Shown: piece by piece, positions 1 through 7,889 of the stretch | Layout of the letters: each line of letters starts with the position of its first letter | Numbering within the stretch: the stretch's first letter is position 1 | Source of the DNA: Flavobacterium sp. | GTDB taxonomy: Bacteria; Bacteroidota; Bacteroidia; Flavobacteriales; Flavobacteriaceae | NCBI GenBank assembly: GCA_021740105.1 | Contig: JAIPAM010000007.1 | Span: 1-64,000, forward strand | Direction of reading: 5' to 3' | Length of the DNA stretch: 64,000 nucleotides | Notes under the pieces: model-generated | Databases searched by the model: none | Seen by the model: the letters and a program-made list of their open reading frames with translations, nothing else | What the model was told of the DNA's origin: nothing | Program-made: the position numbers and the translations under genes

Positions 1-1020
1 CGTCAACAGCTACACTTGTACTCTTGTTAACTGCATCTTCTTTAGTAGCTTCCGCTGCTGTTGCTCTAGTTACCTCCGCTGCTAAGTTGGTAGTCAAAGT
101 TCCTTCGGCTGTTGTAGCTCTAGTTACTTCAGCTGCTAAATTTGATGTCAAAACAGCATCTGCAGCAGCTCTTGAAGTAGCTTCAGCATTTTCTGCTGCA
201 GTAGCTCTAGTCGCTTCTGCAGCAATATTAGTAGCAAGTGTAGTAACAGCATTAGCTCTAATTGAAGTTTCGGCAGCTAGGTTGGCACTAATTGTATTTT
301 CAGCAGCAACTGCCCTAGCATTTTCTGTTGCCAAAGCATTGGCAGCAGCCAAAGAACTTGCATCAACATAAGTTTTTACAGATTTTGCACTTGAATATTT
401 AATATCAGAAGAACCATCAGCTACAACGCTCGTACTTTTGTTAATTAAATCTTCTTTATTAGCCTCAGCTGTAGTTGCACGAGTTACTTCTGCAGCTAAA
501 TTAGTTGCTAAAGCACCTTCGGCATTGGTAGCTCTAATAGTTTCAGCAAGTAAATTTGAAGTTAAGGCGGCATCTGCAGCAGCTCTTGTAACTGCCTCAG
601 CTGATAAGTTTGTAGCAATTGCATTTTCAGCATTAGTTGCTCTTATAACTTCGGCCGCAAGGGCATTGGAACCAGCAGTTAAATTGGCATCTACATAGGT
701 CTTAACCGATCTAACTGTTGGATATTTTACATCTGAGTTTCCATCGACTACAACACTTGAACTTTTATTGACTAAATCTTCTTTGGTAGCTTCTGCTCCA
801 ACCGCTCTACTAATTTCTGTATTTAAATTGGTTGCAATTGTTGCTTCTGCAGCTGTAGCTCTTGCAACCTCTGCAGCCAATGCAGCAGAACCAATAGATG
901 CATTTGCATCCACATAGGTTTTAACTGACTTTACACTTGGATATTTTATATCCGAAGAACCATCTAATGTAACATCTAAACTTTTATTTGCTAAATTCTC
1001 TTTAAGATCTAATGCAGCTT
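1..1020 (-). repeat. Degenerate coding repeats (SVKTYVDA / AAEVTRATAAE units)
   Basis: The larger unit, encoding a KYPSVKSVKTYVDA-like segment and an NKSxSV segment, recurs near 1-50, 365-470, 690-800 and 910-1015, so the spacing is uneven (about 325 then 220 bases). Between these copies are shorter units of about 16 residues with the core LAAEVTRATAAE. The repeats have diverged at the DNA level, so this is old protein-repeat expansion and not a fresh tandem duplication. Confidence 0.75.
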
Positions 1021-1585
1021 GAGTTGCGGTACTTACTGGTTTGTCTAAATCTCGCGTATTGTCAACATTCTGCAATCCCAAATTAGTTTTAGCTCCTAGT
1101 ACGGTAATAGCATTAGTACCTCCATTTTCAATTGGCACTACTCCAGTGACATTTTCAGCACTCTTTGCTGCAAATGCAAATGGTACTGTTTCAAATTTTT
1201 GATTGCTTATTTCAACAAAATTGGAACATTGTCCTTCTATATCTATGGAAACAATCAATTTTTTCAGAGCCACAGCCCAATATATATCAGAAAAAGAAGT
1301 GGCATAACCACCTGTTTGAACTCCTGATCCAATTACCAAATTCACCATACCAAATTCATCTGTTCTGGTAGTTATGGTCTCTTTATATTCCGTTTGAGAA
1401 GCCGCATCTATAATTGCAAATTGTAAACAAATAGTTGTGTTTGAAATTGGGGCATTTAAATTATTAACACCCGGAATTACTTCTCCGTTTGGAGAATAAA
1501 TTACTGCTTGATAAGTGATTCCGTTGGTTTGTGCATAAAATGCAGTTGAAACAAATAATAGTAGTAGTAAAGCTATCTTTTTCAT
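1..1585 (-). CDS. Exported repeat protein with phage tail-fibre-like shaft, partial (C-terminus beyond left edge)
   Basis: 528 codons are visible with no stop, so the C-terminus lies outside the window. The start is ATG at 1585, giving a classic signal peptide (MKKIALLLLLFVSTAFYAQ). Residues about 20-150 resemble the N-terminal domain common in Bacteroidota surface proteins (begins GITYQAVIYSPNGEV, ends SVPYA-like VPFAFAAKSAENV). Then follows a phage tail-fibre-type linker (IENGGTNA, TNLGLQNVDNTRDLDKPVS) and at least four copies of a unit that reads roughly DGSSDIKYPSVKSVKTYVDA followed by many AAEVTRATAAE-type Ala/Glu-rich repeats. This composition suggests a long trimeric fibre. It lies 12 nt downstream of the barrel-protein gene, so it is probably the third gene of an operon. 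From family habit the unseen end could be a peptidase S74 chaperone or a T9SS domain; that is a guess. Function is unknown beyond a surface/exported fibre. Confidence 0.8.
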   Translation of the reverse strand, partial: MKKIALLLLLFVSTAFYAQTNGITYQAVIYSPNGEVIPGVNNLNAPISNTTICLQFAIIDAASQTEYKETITTRTDEFGMVNLVIGSGVQTGGYATSFSDIYWAVALKKLIVSIDIEGQCSNFVEISNQKFETVPFAFAAKSAENVTGVVPIENGGTNAITVLGAKTNLGLQNVDNTRDLDKPVSTATQAALDLKENLANKSLDVTLDGSSDIKYPSVKSVKTYVDANASIGSAALAAEVARATAAEATIATNLNTEISRAVGAEATKEDLVNKSSSVVVDGNSDVKYPTVRSVKTYVDANLTAGSNALAAEVIRATNAENAIATNLSAEAVTRAAADAALTSNLLAETIRATNAEGALATNLAAEVTRATTAEANKEDLINKSTSVVADGSSDIKYSSAKSVKTYVDASSLAAANALATENARAVAAENTISANLAAETSIRANAVTTLATNIAAEATRATAAENAEATSRAAADAVLTSNLAAEVTRATTAEGTLTTNLAAEVTRATAAEATKEDAVNKSTSVAVD

Positions 1586-1597
1586 AATTTGCAAATA

Positions 1598-2218
1598 TTA
1601 TTTTTTGATGATATTAAAGTGAATACCAAATACAATTTGATTGGTGCTTGTTGTTAGTTTTTCTTTTGAAATATTAAATAGTATAACGCTTTTTGATAAG
1701 CCATATCCAAAACTTAAGTAACCAAAATCGTTTAATTTATATTTTAAGTGTAATAAGCCATTAGGGATAAAAATTAAACCTGAAAATTCATCTTGGTTCA
1801 TAATTTCATAAAATGCTCCATTTATTTCTTGTCGGCCATGAATAATTGTGGAAAGATTTAATCCTGCTTTAAGCATTAATTTAAAGTTATTTGTAAGTGG
1901 AACCGTAAAATCTAAAGAATTATTTACCCCGAAATATTTTGTATTCCATTTATATGAATTTGCTAAATCTCCGGCTACTACATTATAATCGTTAAGATTA
2001 ACCGAAACAGAGTGAGAAAAACGTTTGTTTTTTAAAGGTCTCATGTAACCCATTTCGCTAGAAAAACCTGTTCCACTAAAAAGTGGAGTTTTTATTCCTC
2101 CTTTTTCGCTACTAAAATTAAATTTCGTAATATTAGTTCCAGTTAAAAAATAAACTTCTTGTGAATAAGAATTAGAAATAACAATAAAAGCAATTAGTAT
2201 TTGATAAATTTTTCTCAT
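1598..2218 (-). CDS. Exported predicted outer-membrane beta-barrel-type protein, function unknown
   Basis: 206 residues with a signal peptide (MRKIYQILIAFIVISNSYSQ). The mature part has alternating hydrophobic/polar strands, glycine- and aromatic-rich stretches (GYMRPLKNKRFSHSVSVNLNDY, YLSFGYGLSKSVILF) and ends in a strand (IVFGIHFNIIKK), the pattern of a small outer-membrane porin-like barrel. I do not recognise a named family. Its ATG overlaps the stop of the upstream T9SS gene in an ATGA junction, so the two are translationally coupled, and the fibre-protein gene follows 12 nt later. The context suggests a surface-assembly role, but that is inference. Confidence 0.65.
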   Translation of the reverse strand: MRKIYQILIAFIVISNSYSQEVYFLTGTNITKFNFSSEKGGIKTPLFSGTGFSSEMGYMRPLKNKRFSHSVSVNLNDYNVVAGDLANSYKWNTKYFGVNNSLDFTVPLTNNFKLMLKAGLNLSTIIHGRQEINGAFYEIMNQDEFSGLIFIPNGLLHLKYKLNDFGYLSFGYGLSKSVILFNISKEKLTTSTNQIVFGIHFNIIKK

Positions 2219-2691
2219 TTTCTTTTTAATAAATTAGTACTGTAAGTGAAATTATTAGCGGTTAATTTTGCAAAGTATTCTCCTTCTGCAAAAAATAAAT
2301 TATCATAGGATACTGTGTTGTTGATAAGGGGTTTTTCATCAGTAAATACTAACCTACCAACTATATCATATATAGTAATTTTAACAGGTCCTTCAACAGA
2401 ATTTGAAAATTTGAAGTTCACCCTTTCAACAAAAGGGTTTGGGTAGGCAATTACTTTAATTACTGTAATTGACGGAGAAGAAGATTTCATTTTATTGCTT
2501 TGTTGAAAACCTTGTCCAACAATAAAATTGGAATTTTTATGGTTTCCAATAACACTTTGTTGCCCAATAGTTTGTCTAATAACTACACCACTAGAAGTTC
2601 TAGCTGTTTCGCCTTGGGACGAAAACATTTGATGATGAAGAATTTGAGAATAACCTGAAAAAGTTATAAATAATAGTACAATTGTTTTCAC
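2215..2691 (-). CDS. Small T9SS-sorted exported protein (GTG start)
   Basis: About 158 residues. The GTG at 2691 gives a compact signal peptide (MKTIVLLFITFSGYSQ); a TTG nine bases upstream is possible but adds only three residues, and no ATG fits. The C-terminal 75 residues form a type A T9SS sorting domain: AYPNPFVERVNF, a KITIYDIVGRLV strand, GEYFAKL and a terminal basic LLKRK. Proteins with this domain cross the outer membrane through the Por/Gld secretion system and are attached to or released from the surface. The part between signal and sorting domain (about 65 residues, with TSSGVVIRQTIGQQS) is short and has no recognised enzyme domain. It is first in a three-gene minus-strand operon. 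Confidence 0.8.
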   Translation of the reverse strand: MKTIVLLFITFSGYSQILHHQMFSSQGETARTSSGVVIRQTIGQQSVIGNHKNSNFIVGQGFQQSNKMKSSSPSITVIKVIAYPNPFVERVNFKFSNSVEGPVKITIYDIVGRLVFTDEKPLINNTVSYDNLFFAEGEYFAKLTANNFTYSTNLLKRK

Positions 2692-2847
2692 TACGTGCAA
2701 TTTGGATTAAAATAAAAGCACAAAAAAATAGATTATTATTTTAATTTCATTAGTGTAAACATTTGCCTTTTATATCAAAAGTTATTTTTTGACATATTAT
2801 ATAGCTTTAAATAAAATGATATAGTTTTCTTTTATTAGAATAATTAC

Positions 2848-2855
2848 TAAGTTTG
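2848..2855 (+). promoter_or_regulatory. -7 box (TAAGTTTG) of the AraC-type regulator gene
   Basis: Exact match to the Bacteroidota TAnnTTTG -7 element, 17 bases before the ATG at 2873. No TTG is seen at the right distance for a -33 element. The implied leader is only about 12 nt. Confidence 0.4.
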
Positions 2856-2872
2856 CTAAATAAAATAATTTT

Positions 2873-4009
2873 ATGAATTTAAATTTAACGATTCCAGATA
2901 TTTTATTATTTATAACGTCAATTTTGTTGGTGTTTAATACAATACTGTTAGTAATTAAAATAAATTATAAAAACTATGTGCTTGTAAGCTCATTGTCAAT
3001 GTATTTTGTTTTTATTACGGCAACTGTAGTACTTTTAATATTTACCCGTTACAATGTTAAAATTTTAAATTCAGGAACTATTCTAACATTAATGACTTTA
3101 GTATATTCCCTTTATAATGTGTTTCATTATATCAGTTTACATCAATTAATTGTTAAAAATAATCGATTTAACGTAAAATATTTATTCCACTTAGGCTCTA
3201 CAGTAATATTAGGCGGTCTAGTTTTATATTTATTCGAACCTATATATATTATAAAGGGAAAAGCATATAGCTATGTTTTTGAATCCCAATATTTGATGCA
3301 AGTTCAAAATAAAAATTTTATAATACTTTTGATTCGTTTTTTTCATCCTATAATTTATTTTATACTTGGCGGTTATTTATTATTTTCATTTTATAATTCT
3401 CCTAATTACTTTTCCCACCAAAAATCAACTCGTTATTTTATTAACGTTTTTTATTTCCAAAAAATATTATTGTTCATAATGGTTGCAATAGGGTATTTAG
3501 GATTTAATATTGATAATGACCTTTATACTCAAATTTCAATGACAGGCTTTTCAGTTGCGGCATTAATTATATCGAGTTATATTTTATTAAACCCTAACAT
3601 ATTATTTCAAATATCAAAGTTAAATCACAACTCAAAAAAAATACCTTTAGTGGAATCTAAATTATTAGAAATAGTTCCAAAATTAGAAAGAATAATGGAT
3701 CAGAATAAATATTATTTAAATACTAATTATAGTCTTACCAATTTTTCCTCTGATACTGGCATACCAGCCAATACCATTCGAGAAGTAATCACAACTAATG
3801 GTCATAAAAATTTCTCCGCCTACATTAATTCATTCCGAATTGCACATGTTGAGCAATTAATTTCGAATGGATATTTGGATACCTACTCTATTGAATATCT
3901 CTGTAAAGATTCAGGGTTTCAATCTGAAGTAACATTCTATCGTGTTTTCAAAAAAGTTCACAATTGCACACCTAAAGAATTTAGTTATAAATTAAAGAGT
4001 GTCAAGTAA
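2873..4009 (+). CDS. Seven-TM membrane-anchored AraC-family transcriptional regulator
   Basis: 378 residues. The first 250 are hydrophobic with about seven predicted transmembrane segments (near residues 8-30, 37-60, 68-90, 105-125, 150-175, 195-213, 218-240). A linker leads to a C-terminal AraC-type double helix-turn-helix (about 270-378): NFSSDTGIPANTIREVI is the first HTH, and the second carries IEYLCKDSGFQSEVTFYRVFKK with the usual PKEF ending. This makes a one-component regulator that senses at or in the inner membrane and binds DNA directly. The family is known in Flavobacteriia but ligands are mostly unknown. It is divergent from the surface operon at 1-2691, which is its most obvious candidate target; that is inference from position only. 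Confidence 0.8.
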   Translation: MNLNLTIPDILLFITSILLVFNTILLVIKINYKNYVLVSSLSMYFVFITATVVLLIFTRYNVKILNSGTILTLMTLVYSLYNVFHYISLHQLIVKNNRFNVKYLFHLGSTVILGGLVLYLFEPIYIIKGKAYSYVFESQYLMQVQNKNFIILLIRFFHPIIYFILGGYLLFSFYNSPNYFSHQKSTRYFINVFYFQKILLFIMVAIGYLGFNIDNDLYTQISMTGFSVAALIISSYILLNPNILFQISKLNHNSKKIPLVESKLLEIVPKLERIMDQNKYYLNTNYSLTNFSSDTGIPANTIREVITTNGHKNFSAYINSFRIAHVEQLISNGYLDTYSIEYLCKDSGFQSEVTFYRVFKKVHNCTPKEFSYKLKSVK

Positions 4010-4095
4010 CTAATTTGGTCAATAACTTAATTAAGTTTCCTGTAAATAGTTTTAAATCTGAATTTTAAAAGGGCTAATAAATTTAATACATATTC

Positions 4096-4120
4096 AAGAG
4101 TTCAAATCTCTCTCTCGCTA
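4096..4120 (+). pseudogene. tRNA 3'-end remnant (T arm plus acceptor strand)
   Basis: AAGAG-TTCAAAT-CTCTC forms a T arm with four of five stem pairs and a canonical TTCRANY loop. It is followed by a seven-base acceptor strand (TCTCGCT) and an A discriminator. The matching 5' acceptor strand (AGCGAGA), D arm and anticodon arm are absent upstream, so it cannot be a functional tRNA. A 3' tRNA fragment followed by a terminator is what an integrative element targeting a tRNA gene leaves at its distal end. The source tRNA cannot be named from this window. Confidence 0.5.
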
Positions 4121-4127
4121 TAAAAAC

Positions 4128-4161
4128 AAACCCTTAATATTCAATATATTAAGGGTTTTTT
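4128..4161 (+). terminator. Strong intrinsic terminator downstream of the tRNA remnant
   Basis: AAACCCTTAATAT pairs perfectly with ATATTAAGGGTTT (13 bp) around a five-base loop, followed by a T run. It is the kind of terminator that normally follows a tRNA gene. Confidence 0.75.
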
Positions 4162-4193
4162 ATTTTATCATTAACTGCCGTTATCATTTTTTG

Positions 4194-4215
4194 GAGTAAG
4201 GAAAAGAGTAAGGAA
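4194..4215 (+). repeat. Tandem GAGTAAGGAA direct repeats (possible integrase-binding sites)
   Basis: Two exact 10-base copies at 4194-4203 and 4206-4215, 12 bases start to start. The position just past a tRNA 3' remnant fits integrase arm or core binding sites of an attachment site. No integrase gene remains nearby, so the role is inferred. Confidence 0.35.
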
Positions 4216-4416
4216 TATTCTATTTTTAATTAAAAATTTAATGCGGAAAATGCATTTTGATATTAAACTATTGATAAGGAGCAACTATTTGTAATACGCT
4301 AACTTAATTTAATTAGGGCTTTATTATTAAATAAATCTATAAACCCATTTAGGTAAGATTGTTTTAATTAATTATAAAAAACCGACTAATTTTAACAAGA
4401 CTTAAACAAAATCTTG

Positions 4417-4447
4417 TTGTGAGAGCAAGGCCGTTTGATTACATTTG
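4417..4447 (+). promoter_or_regulatory. Promoter of nadC-nadA-nadB with overlapping inverted repeat
   Basis: TTG (4417-4419), 20-base spacer, TACATTTG (4440-4447): a full match to the Bacteroidota TTG-N17-23-TAnnTTTG promoter. The leader to the nadC ATG is about 97 bases. A 7-bp inverted repeat AACAAGA-N11-TCTTGTT (4394-4418) overlaps the -33 element and could be an operator. Confidence 0.55.
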
Positions 4448-4549
4448 CACAACTATTGCAATTATTATAGTATTTACAATTATCGGTAACATTCCGTCGA
4501 ACCATTGATAAAATGTATATCATTTATCCTTAAATTCGAATTATTATTC

Positions 4550-5389
4550 ATGGAAATAGATATTAAATCATTCATAACTAACGCCTTGTCAGAAGATATT
4601 GGCAATGGGGATGTAACCAGTTTAGCAACTATTAATTTAGAACAAACTGGTGAAGCGATCTTTAATATTAAAGAAGATTGTGTCATTGCCGGTATTGAAT
4701 TAGCTAAATTGATTTGTAATCAGATTGATCCAAGATTAATTTTTTCATTTAAAGTAAAAGATGGAGAATTTGTTAGCAAGAATACCTCTATAGGAAATAT
4801 CACAGGATCCATTCAATCCATTTTAAAATCGGAAAGATTAATACTAAATTGTATGCAAAGAATGAGTGCTATTGCTACAAAAACAAATTACTATGTTAAT
4901 TTAATTGCTCCTTATAATGTGAAGTTGCTGGATACCAGAAAAACAACACCAAATTTTAGAGTATGTGAAAAATGGGCGGTGAAAATGGGCGGAGGTGTAA
5001 ACCATAGATTTGGATTATTTGATCAAATATTGATTAAGGACAATCATATTAAAGCAGCTGGAGATATTAAAAACGCAATCGAATCTTGTATAAACTATTT
5101 AGATGCAAATAATTTACAAATTCCAGTTATTGTAGAGGTTAAGAATTTAGAAGAATTCAATTGCATAAAAAACTACGAAATTGTTGATCGGATTTTGGTT
5201 GACAATTTTAAACCGGAAGAAATTATAGAATTAATAAAACACAATACTACCAATAAAACTATTGAAGCATCTGGCGGAATAAATGCTACAAATATAGTTG
5301 ATTATGCTAAAACAGGAATCCATTATGTCTCTTTAGGAGACTTGACTCACCATGTTAATTCCATAGATATTTCCCTTAAAATTATATAA
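4550..5389 (+). CDS. nadC: Nicotinate-nucleotide pyrophosphorylase (quinolinate phosphoribosyltransferase)
   Basis: 279 residues from ATG 4550; an upstream in-frame ATG at 4505 would add 15 residues not expected in the family, which begins close to the conserved ALSEDIGNGDVTS seen here near residue 13. Catalyses quinolinate + PRPP to nicotinate mononucleotide, CO2 and PPi in the cytoplasm. Family signatures are present: LNCMQRMSAIAT, LLDTRKTTPNFR, MGGGVNHRFGL with the following IKDNH, and the C-terminal EASGGINATNI phosphate-binding segment. First gene of a compact nadC-nadA-nadB operon (one base to nadA); transcription probably starts at the TACATTTG promoter near 4440. Confidence 0.95.
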   Translation: MEIDIKSFITNALSEDIGNGDVTSLATINLEQTGEAIFNIKEDCVIAGIELAKLICNQIDPRLIFSFKVKDGEFVSKNTSIGNITGSIQSILKSERLILNCMQRMSAIATKTNYYVNLIAPYNVKLLDTRKTTPNFRVCEKWAVKMGGGVNHRFGLFDQILIKDNHIKAAGDIKNAIESCINYLDANNLQIPVIVEVKNLEEFNCIKNYEIVDRILVDNFKPEEIIELIKHNTTNKTIEASGGINATNIVDYAKTGIHYVSLGDLTHHVNSIDISLKII

Positions 5390-5390
5390 A

Positions 5391-6371
5391 ATGTTATTTG
5401 AAAATGAAATTGCGAAAGTAGGCTATTTAAGCAGATCGGTTCCTGAAGGAATTGATTTGAAAGAAGCTATTTTAAAAATGAAAATTGAAAAAAATGCCGT
5501 AATTTTGGCGCACTATTATGTTAGTGAAGACATACAATCAATAGCCGATTTTGTTGGAGACAGCTTGGCTTTAGCTCAGGCATCAAAAAAACAATCTTCA
5601 GATATTATTGTTTTTTGCGGCGTTCACTTTATGGCTGAAACTGCTAAAATTTTAAATCCAAATTCTAAAGTTCTATTACCCGACTTAAATGCAGGTTGCT
5701 CGCTTGCTGATTCAGCCCCAGAATCTGAATTCATTGCTTTTAAAAATCAATATCCTGATGCTGTAGTTGTAAGTTATATTAACTGTAGTTCCGAAATAAA
5801 AGCATTGAGTGATTACATATGTACCTCTTCTAATGCAATTGCTGTTGTAAATTCAATTCCAAAAGACAAACGAATCATTTTTGCACCTGATAAGAACTTA
5901 GGAATGTTTGTGCAAAAAGTTACTGGCCGTGAATTAATACTTTGGGATGGCGCTTGTATTGTGCATGTTAATATTTCAATGGATAAATTAAATGCTTTAC
6001 AATTGGCTCACCCAGATGCAGAATTGATTGCACATCCAGAATGCCTTGCAGACATACTGGATAAAGCGAATTTTATAGGATCTACTTCAGCTTTGTTAAA
6101 TTATGTTCAATCCTCTTCTAGTGAGAAATTCATAGTGGCCACAGAAGCTGGAATATTGTATAAAATGAAACAATTGGTTCCTAATAAAACCATCATTCCA
6201 GCTCCTGCTTTAGAGACAAATTCCTGTGCTTGTTCGGAATGTCCGTATATGAAAATGAATACACTTGAAAAGTTATACAACGCCTTGTATTATGAAGTAC
6301 CCGAAATTCAAGTGAATGAAAAAACACAAATTGGCGCACTAAAAGCACTCAATAATATGCTTGCAGTTTAA
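5391..6371 (+). CDS. nadA: Quinolinate synthase NadA
   Basis: 326 residues. Condenses iminoaspartate (from NadB) with dihydroxyacetone phosphate to quinolinate; needs a [4Fe-4S] cluster. Visible signatures: AHYYVSEDIQSIADFVGDSL near residue 40, IVFCGVHFMAETAKIL with the first cluster cysteine, LPDLNAGCSLADS, FAPDKNLG, and ETNSCACSECPYMKMNTLEKL with the C-terminal cluster cysteine. Length and motif order are those of the compact A-type enzyme. It starts one base after nadC and ends four bases before the nadB ATG, so the three are co-transcribed. Confidence 0.95.
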   Translation: MLFENEIAKVGYLSRSVPEGIDLKEAILKMKIEKNAVILAHYYVSEDIQSIADFVGDSLALAQASKKQSSDIIVFCGVHFMAETAKILNPNSKVLLPDLNAGCSLADSAPESEFIAFKNQYPDAVVVSYINCSSEIKALSDYICTSSNAIAVVNSIPKDKRIIFAPDKNLGMFVQKVTGRELILWDGACIVHVNISMDKLNALQLAHPDAELIAHPECLADILDKANFIGSTSALLNYVQSSSSEKFIVATEAGILYKMKQLVPNKTIIPAPALETNSCACSECPYMKMNTLEKLYNALYYEVPEIQVNEKTQIGALKALNNMLAV

Positions 6372-6375
6372 CACA

Positions 6376-7887
6376 ATGAAACAATCATACGATATTGTAA
6401 TTGTAGGTTCAGGAATAGGCGGATTAAGCACGCTTTTGTATTTGTCTGAAACACCCATCTATAAAGCAGGCCAACTTTCTATTTGCTTGATGGTTAAAGG
6501 TTCTTTAGATCAAACCAATACCAATTGGGCTCAAGGCGGAATAGCAGCTGTAAAAGCGCTAGGTGATAATTTTGAAAAGCATATCAATGATACCCTTAAC
6601 GCCGGTGCATTATCTAATGACAAAAAAATTGTAGAAAAAGTAATCCTTTCCGCTCCCAATTTAATTGATGATTTAATTAATTGGGGAGTACAATTTGATA
6701 AAAATAATAATGGCGAATTTGATTTGGCAAAAGAAGGCGGACATAGTGATGCTAGGATTTGGCACAAAGAAGACCAAACCGGAAAGGACATACAATCAGC
6801 CTTAATAAATAAAATTAAAGATCTTGATCACGTTGATCTATTTGAAAATACCACTTTGGTAAATGCCGAAAAAACAGAAAATAATTCCTTCTCAATTCAA
6901 CTATTTGATAATAAAAAAAACTTAATCAACACTGTAAGTTGCAGTAAAGTGGTATTAGCAACTGGGGGTATTGGTGGGTTATATGAAAAATCAACCAATC
7001 AAGAAATTGCAACTGGTGACGGTATTCATATTGCCAATAAGTTAGGAGCTACTATTGAAAATTTATCCTTTATTCAGTTTCACCCTACTGGACTTTACCA
7101 AAAAGGAGGTATTTCTTTTTTAATATCGGAAGCCTTAAGAGGATCCGGTGCGCAGTTAAGAAATGAAAAAGAAGAAGCATTCATGTATAAATACGATGAG
7201 CGATTGGATTTAGCGCCTCGAGATATTGTATCAAGAGCTATTTCAAATGAAATAGATCAGCAAAAACTACCTTATGTGTATTTAGATGCAACTAAAATTG
7301 ACGCTAAAATTATTGACAAACACTTTCCCAACATTAAAAAAGAATGCTTTGACCGATTAGGAATAAATATTCAAAATGACCTTATTCCAGTAGTTCCTGT
7401 TCAACATTATTCTTGTGGAGGGGTTAAAGTGGATGAATATGGCGAAACTTCTGTTAGTGGTTTATTTGCTATAGGTGAAGTGGCATCGACAGGATTGCAT
7501 GGAGCCAATCGATTGGCTTCAAATTCTTTATTAGAAGCCATAGCGTTTGCGAAATTCTCGATTCCTGCATTAACAAATAATATAAAAAATAAGCTGTTTT
7601 CTACAATCGATATTGAAATGAATTCATTGTTGAAAGTAGATAAAAGTGAAATTCAAAAAATTATAAGTTCCTCTGCAGGAATTGTAAAATCAAATGAGGG
7701 ATTAACACAAGCCATGAAAAAACTTTTGGAAATAAAATCCAAAGCAAATGCATGTGCTGAATTTAGCTTGCCCAATTATGAAGCGAATTGTCTATTAGAA
7801 ACAGCTATCCTATTAATTCAAGATGCTTTAAGCCAAAAAGAAAACAAAGGCGTCTATTTTAATGTTGACTTTATAAATAACCAATAG
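6376..7887 (+). CDS. nadB: L-aspartate oxidase NadB
   Basis: 503 residues from ATG 6376; an upstream in-frame TTG at 6361 lies inside nadA and is less likely. FAD-dependent oxidation of L-aspartate to iminoaspartate, the substrate of NadA. The sequence shows the N-terminal dinucleotide-binding GSGIGGLSTLLYL, TNWAQGGIAA, the active-site HSDARIWH segment, FIQFHPTGLY, RGSGAQLRN, APRDIVSRAI and the FAD-closing YSCGGVKVDEYGETSV...GLFAIGEVASTGLHGANRLASNSLLE region. The fumarate reductase-like C-terminal helical domain is shorter than in E. coli (about 540 residues). Last gene of nadCAB; it ends two bases from the convergent DUF4199 gene with no obvious terminator between. Confidence 0.95.
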   Translation: MKQSYDIVIVGSGIGGLSTLLYLSETPIYKAGQLSICLMVKGSLDQTNTNWAQGGIAAVKALGDNFEKHINDTLNAGALSNDKKIVEKVILSAPNLIDDLINWGVQFDKNNNGEFDLAKEGGHSDARIWHKEDQTGKDIQSALINKIKDLDHVDLFENTTLVNAEKTENNSFSIQLFDNKKNLINTVSCSKVVLATGGIGGLYEKSTNQEIATGDGIHIANKLGATIENLSFIQFHPTGLYQKGGISFLISEALRGSGAQLRNEKEEAFMYKYDERLDLAPRDIVSRAISNEIDQQKLPYVYLDATKIDAKIIDKHFPNIKKECFDRLGINIQNDLIPVVPVQHYSCGGVKVDEYGETSVSGLFAIGEVASTGLHGANRLASNSLLEAIAFAKFSIPALTNNIKNKLFSTIDIEMNSLLKVDKSEIQKIISSSAGIVKSNEGLTQAMKKLLEIKSKANACAEFSLPNYEANCLLETAILLIQDALSQKENKGVYFNVDFINNQ

Positions 7888-7889
7888 AA

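Larger units (their letters stand above)
4010..4549. other. 540-base intergenic region with tRNA remnant, terminator, direct repeats and nad promoter
   Basis: No convincing ORF on either strand. It contains, in order: a tRNA T-arm/acceptor 3'-end remnant (4096-4120), a perfect 13-bp hairpin terminator (4128-4161), two copies of GAGTAAGGAA (4194-4203 and 4206-4215), an AT-rich stretch in which I see nothing, an inverted repeat AACAAGA/TCTTGTT (4394-4418) and a TTG-N20-TACATTTG promoter (4417-4447) for nadCAB. Confidence 0.7.

Noticed and set aside
24..698. Ala/Val-rich open frames on the plus strand
   Set aside because: They are antisense to the repeated AAEVTRATAAE units of the minus-strand surface protein; composition is a mirror of the repeats and no start or promoter supports them.
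4096..4120. Functional tRNA gene
   Set aside because: Only the T arm and the 3' acceptor strand are present; no 5' acceptor, D arm or anticodon arm upstream.
4505..4549. Earlier nadC start
   Set aside because: Adds 15 residues not found in the family; the ATG at 4550 precedes the conserved start.
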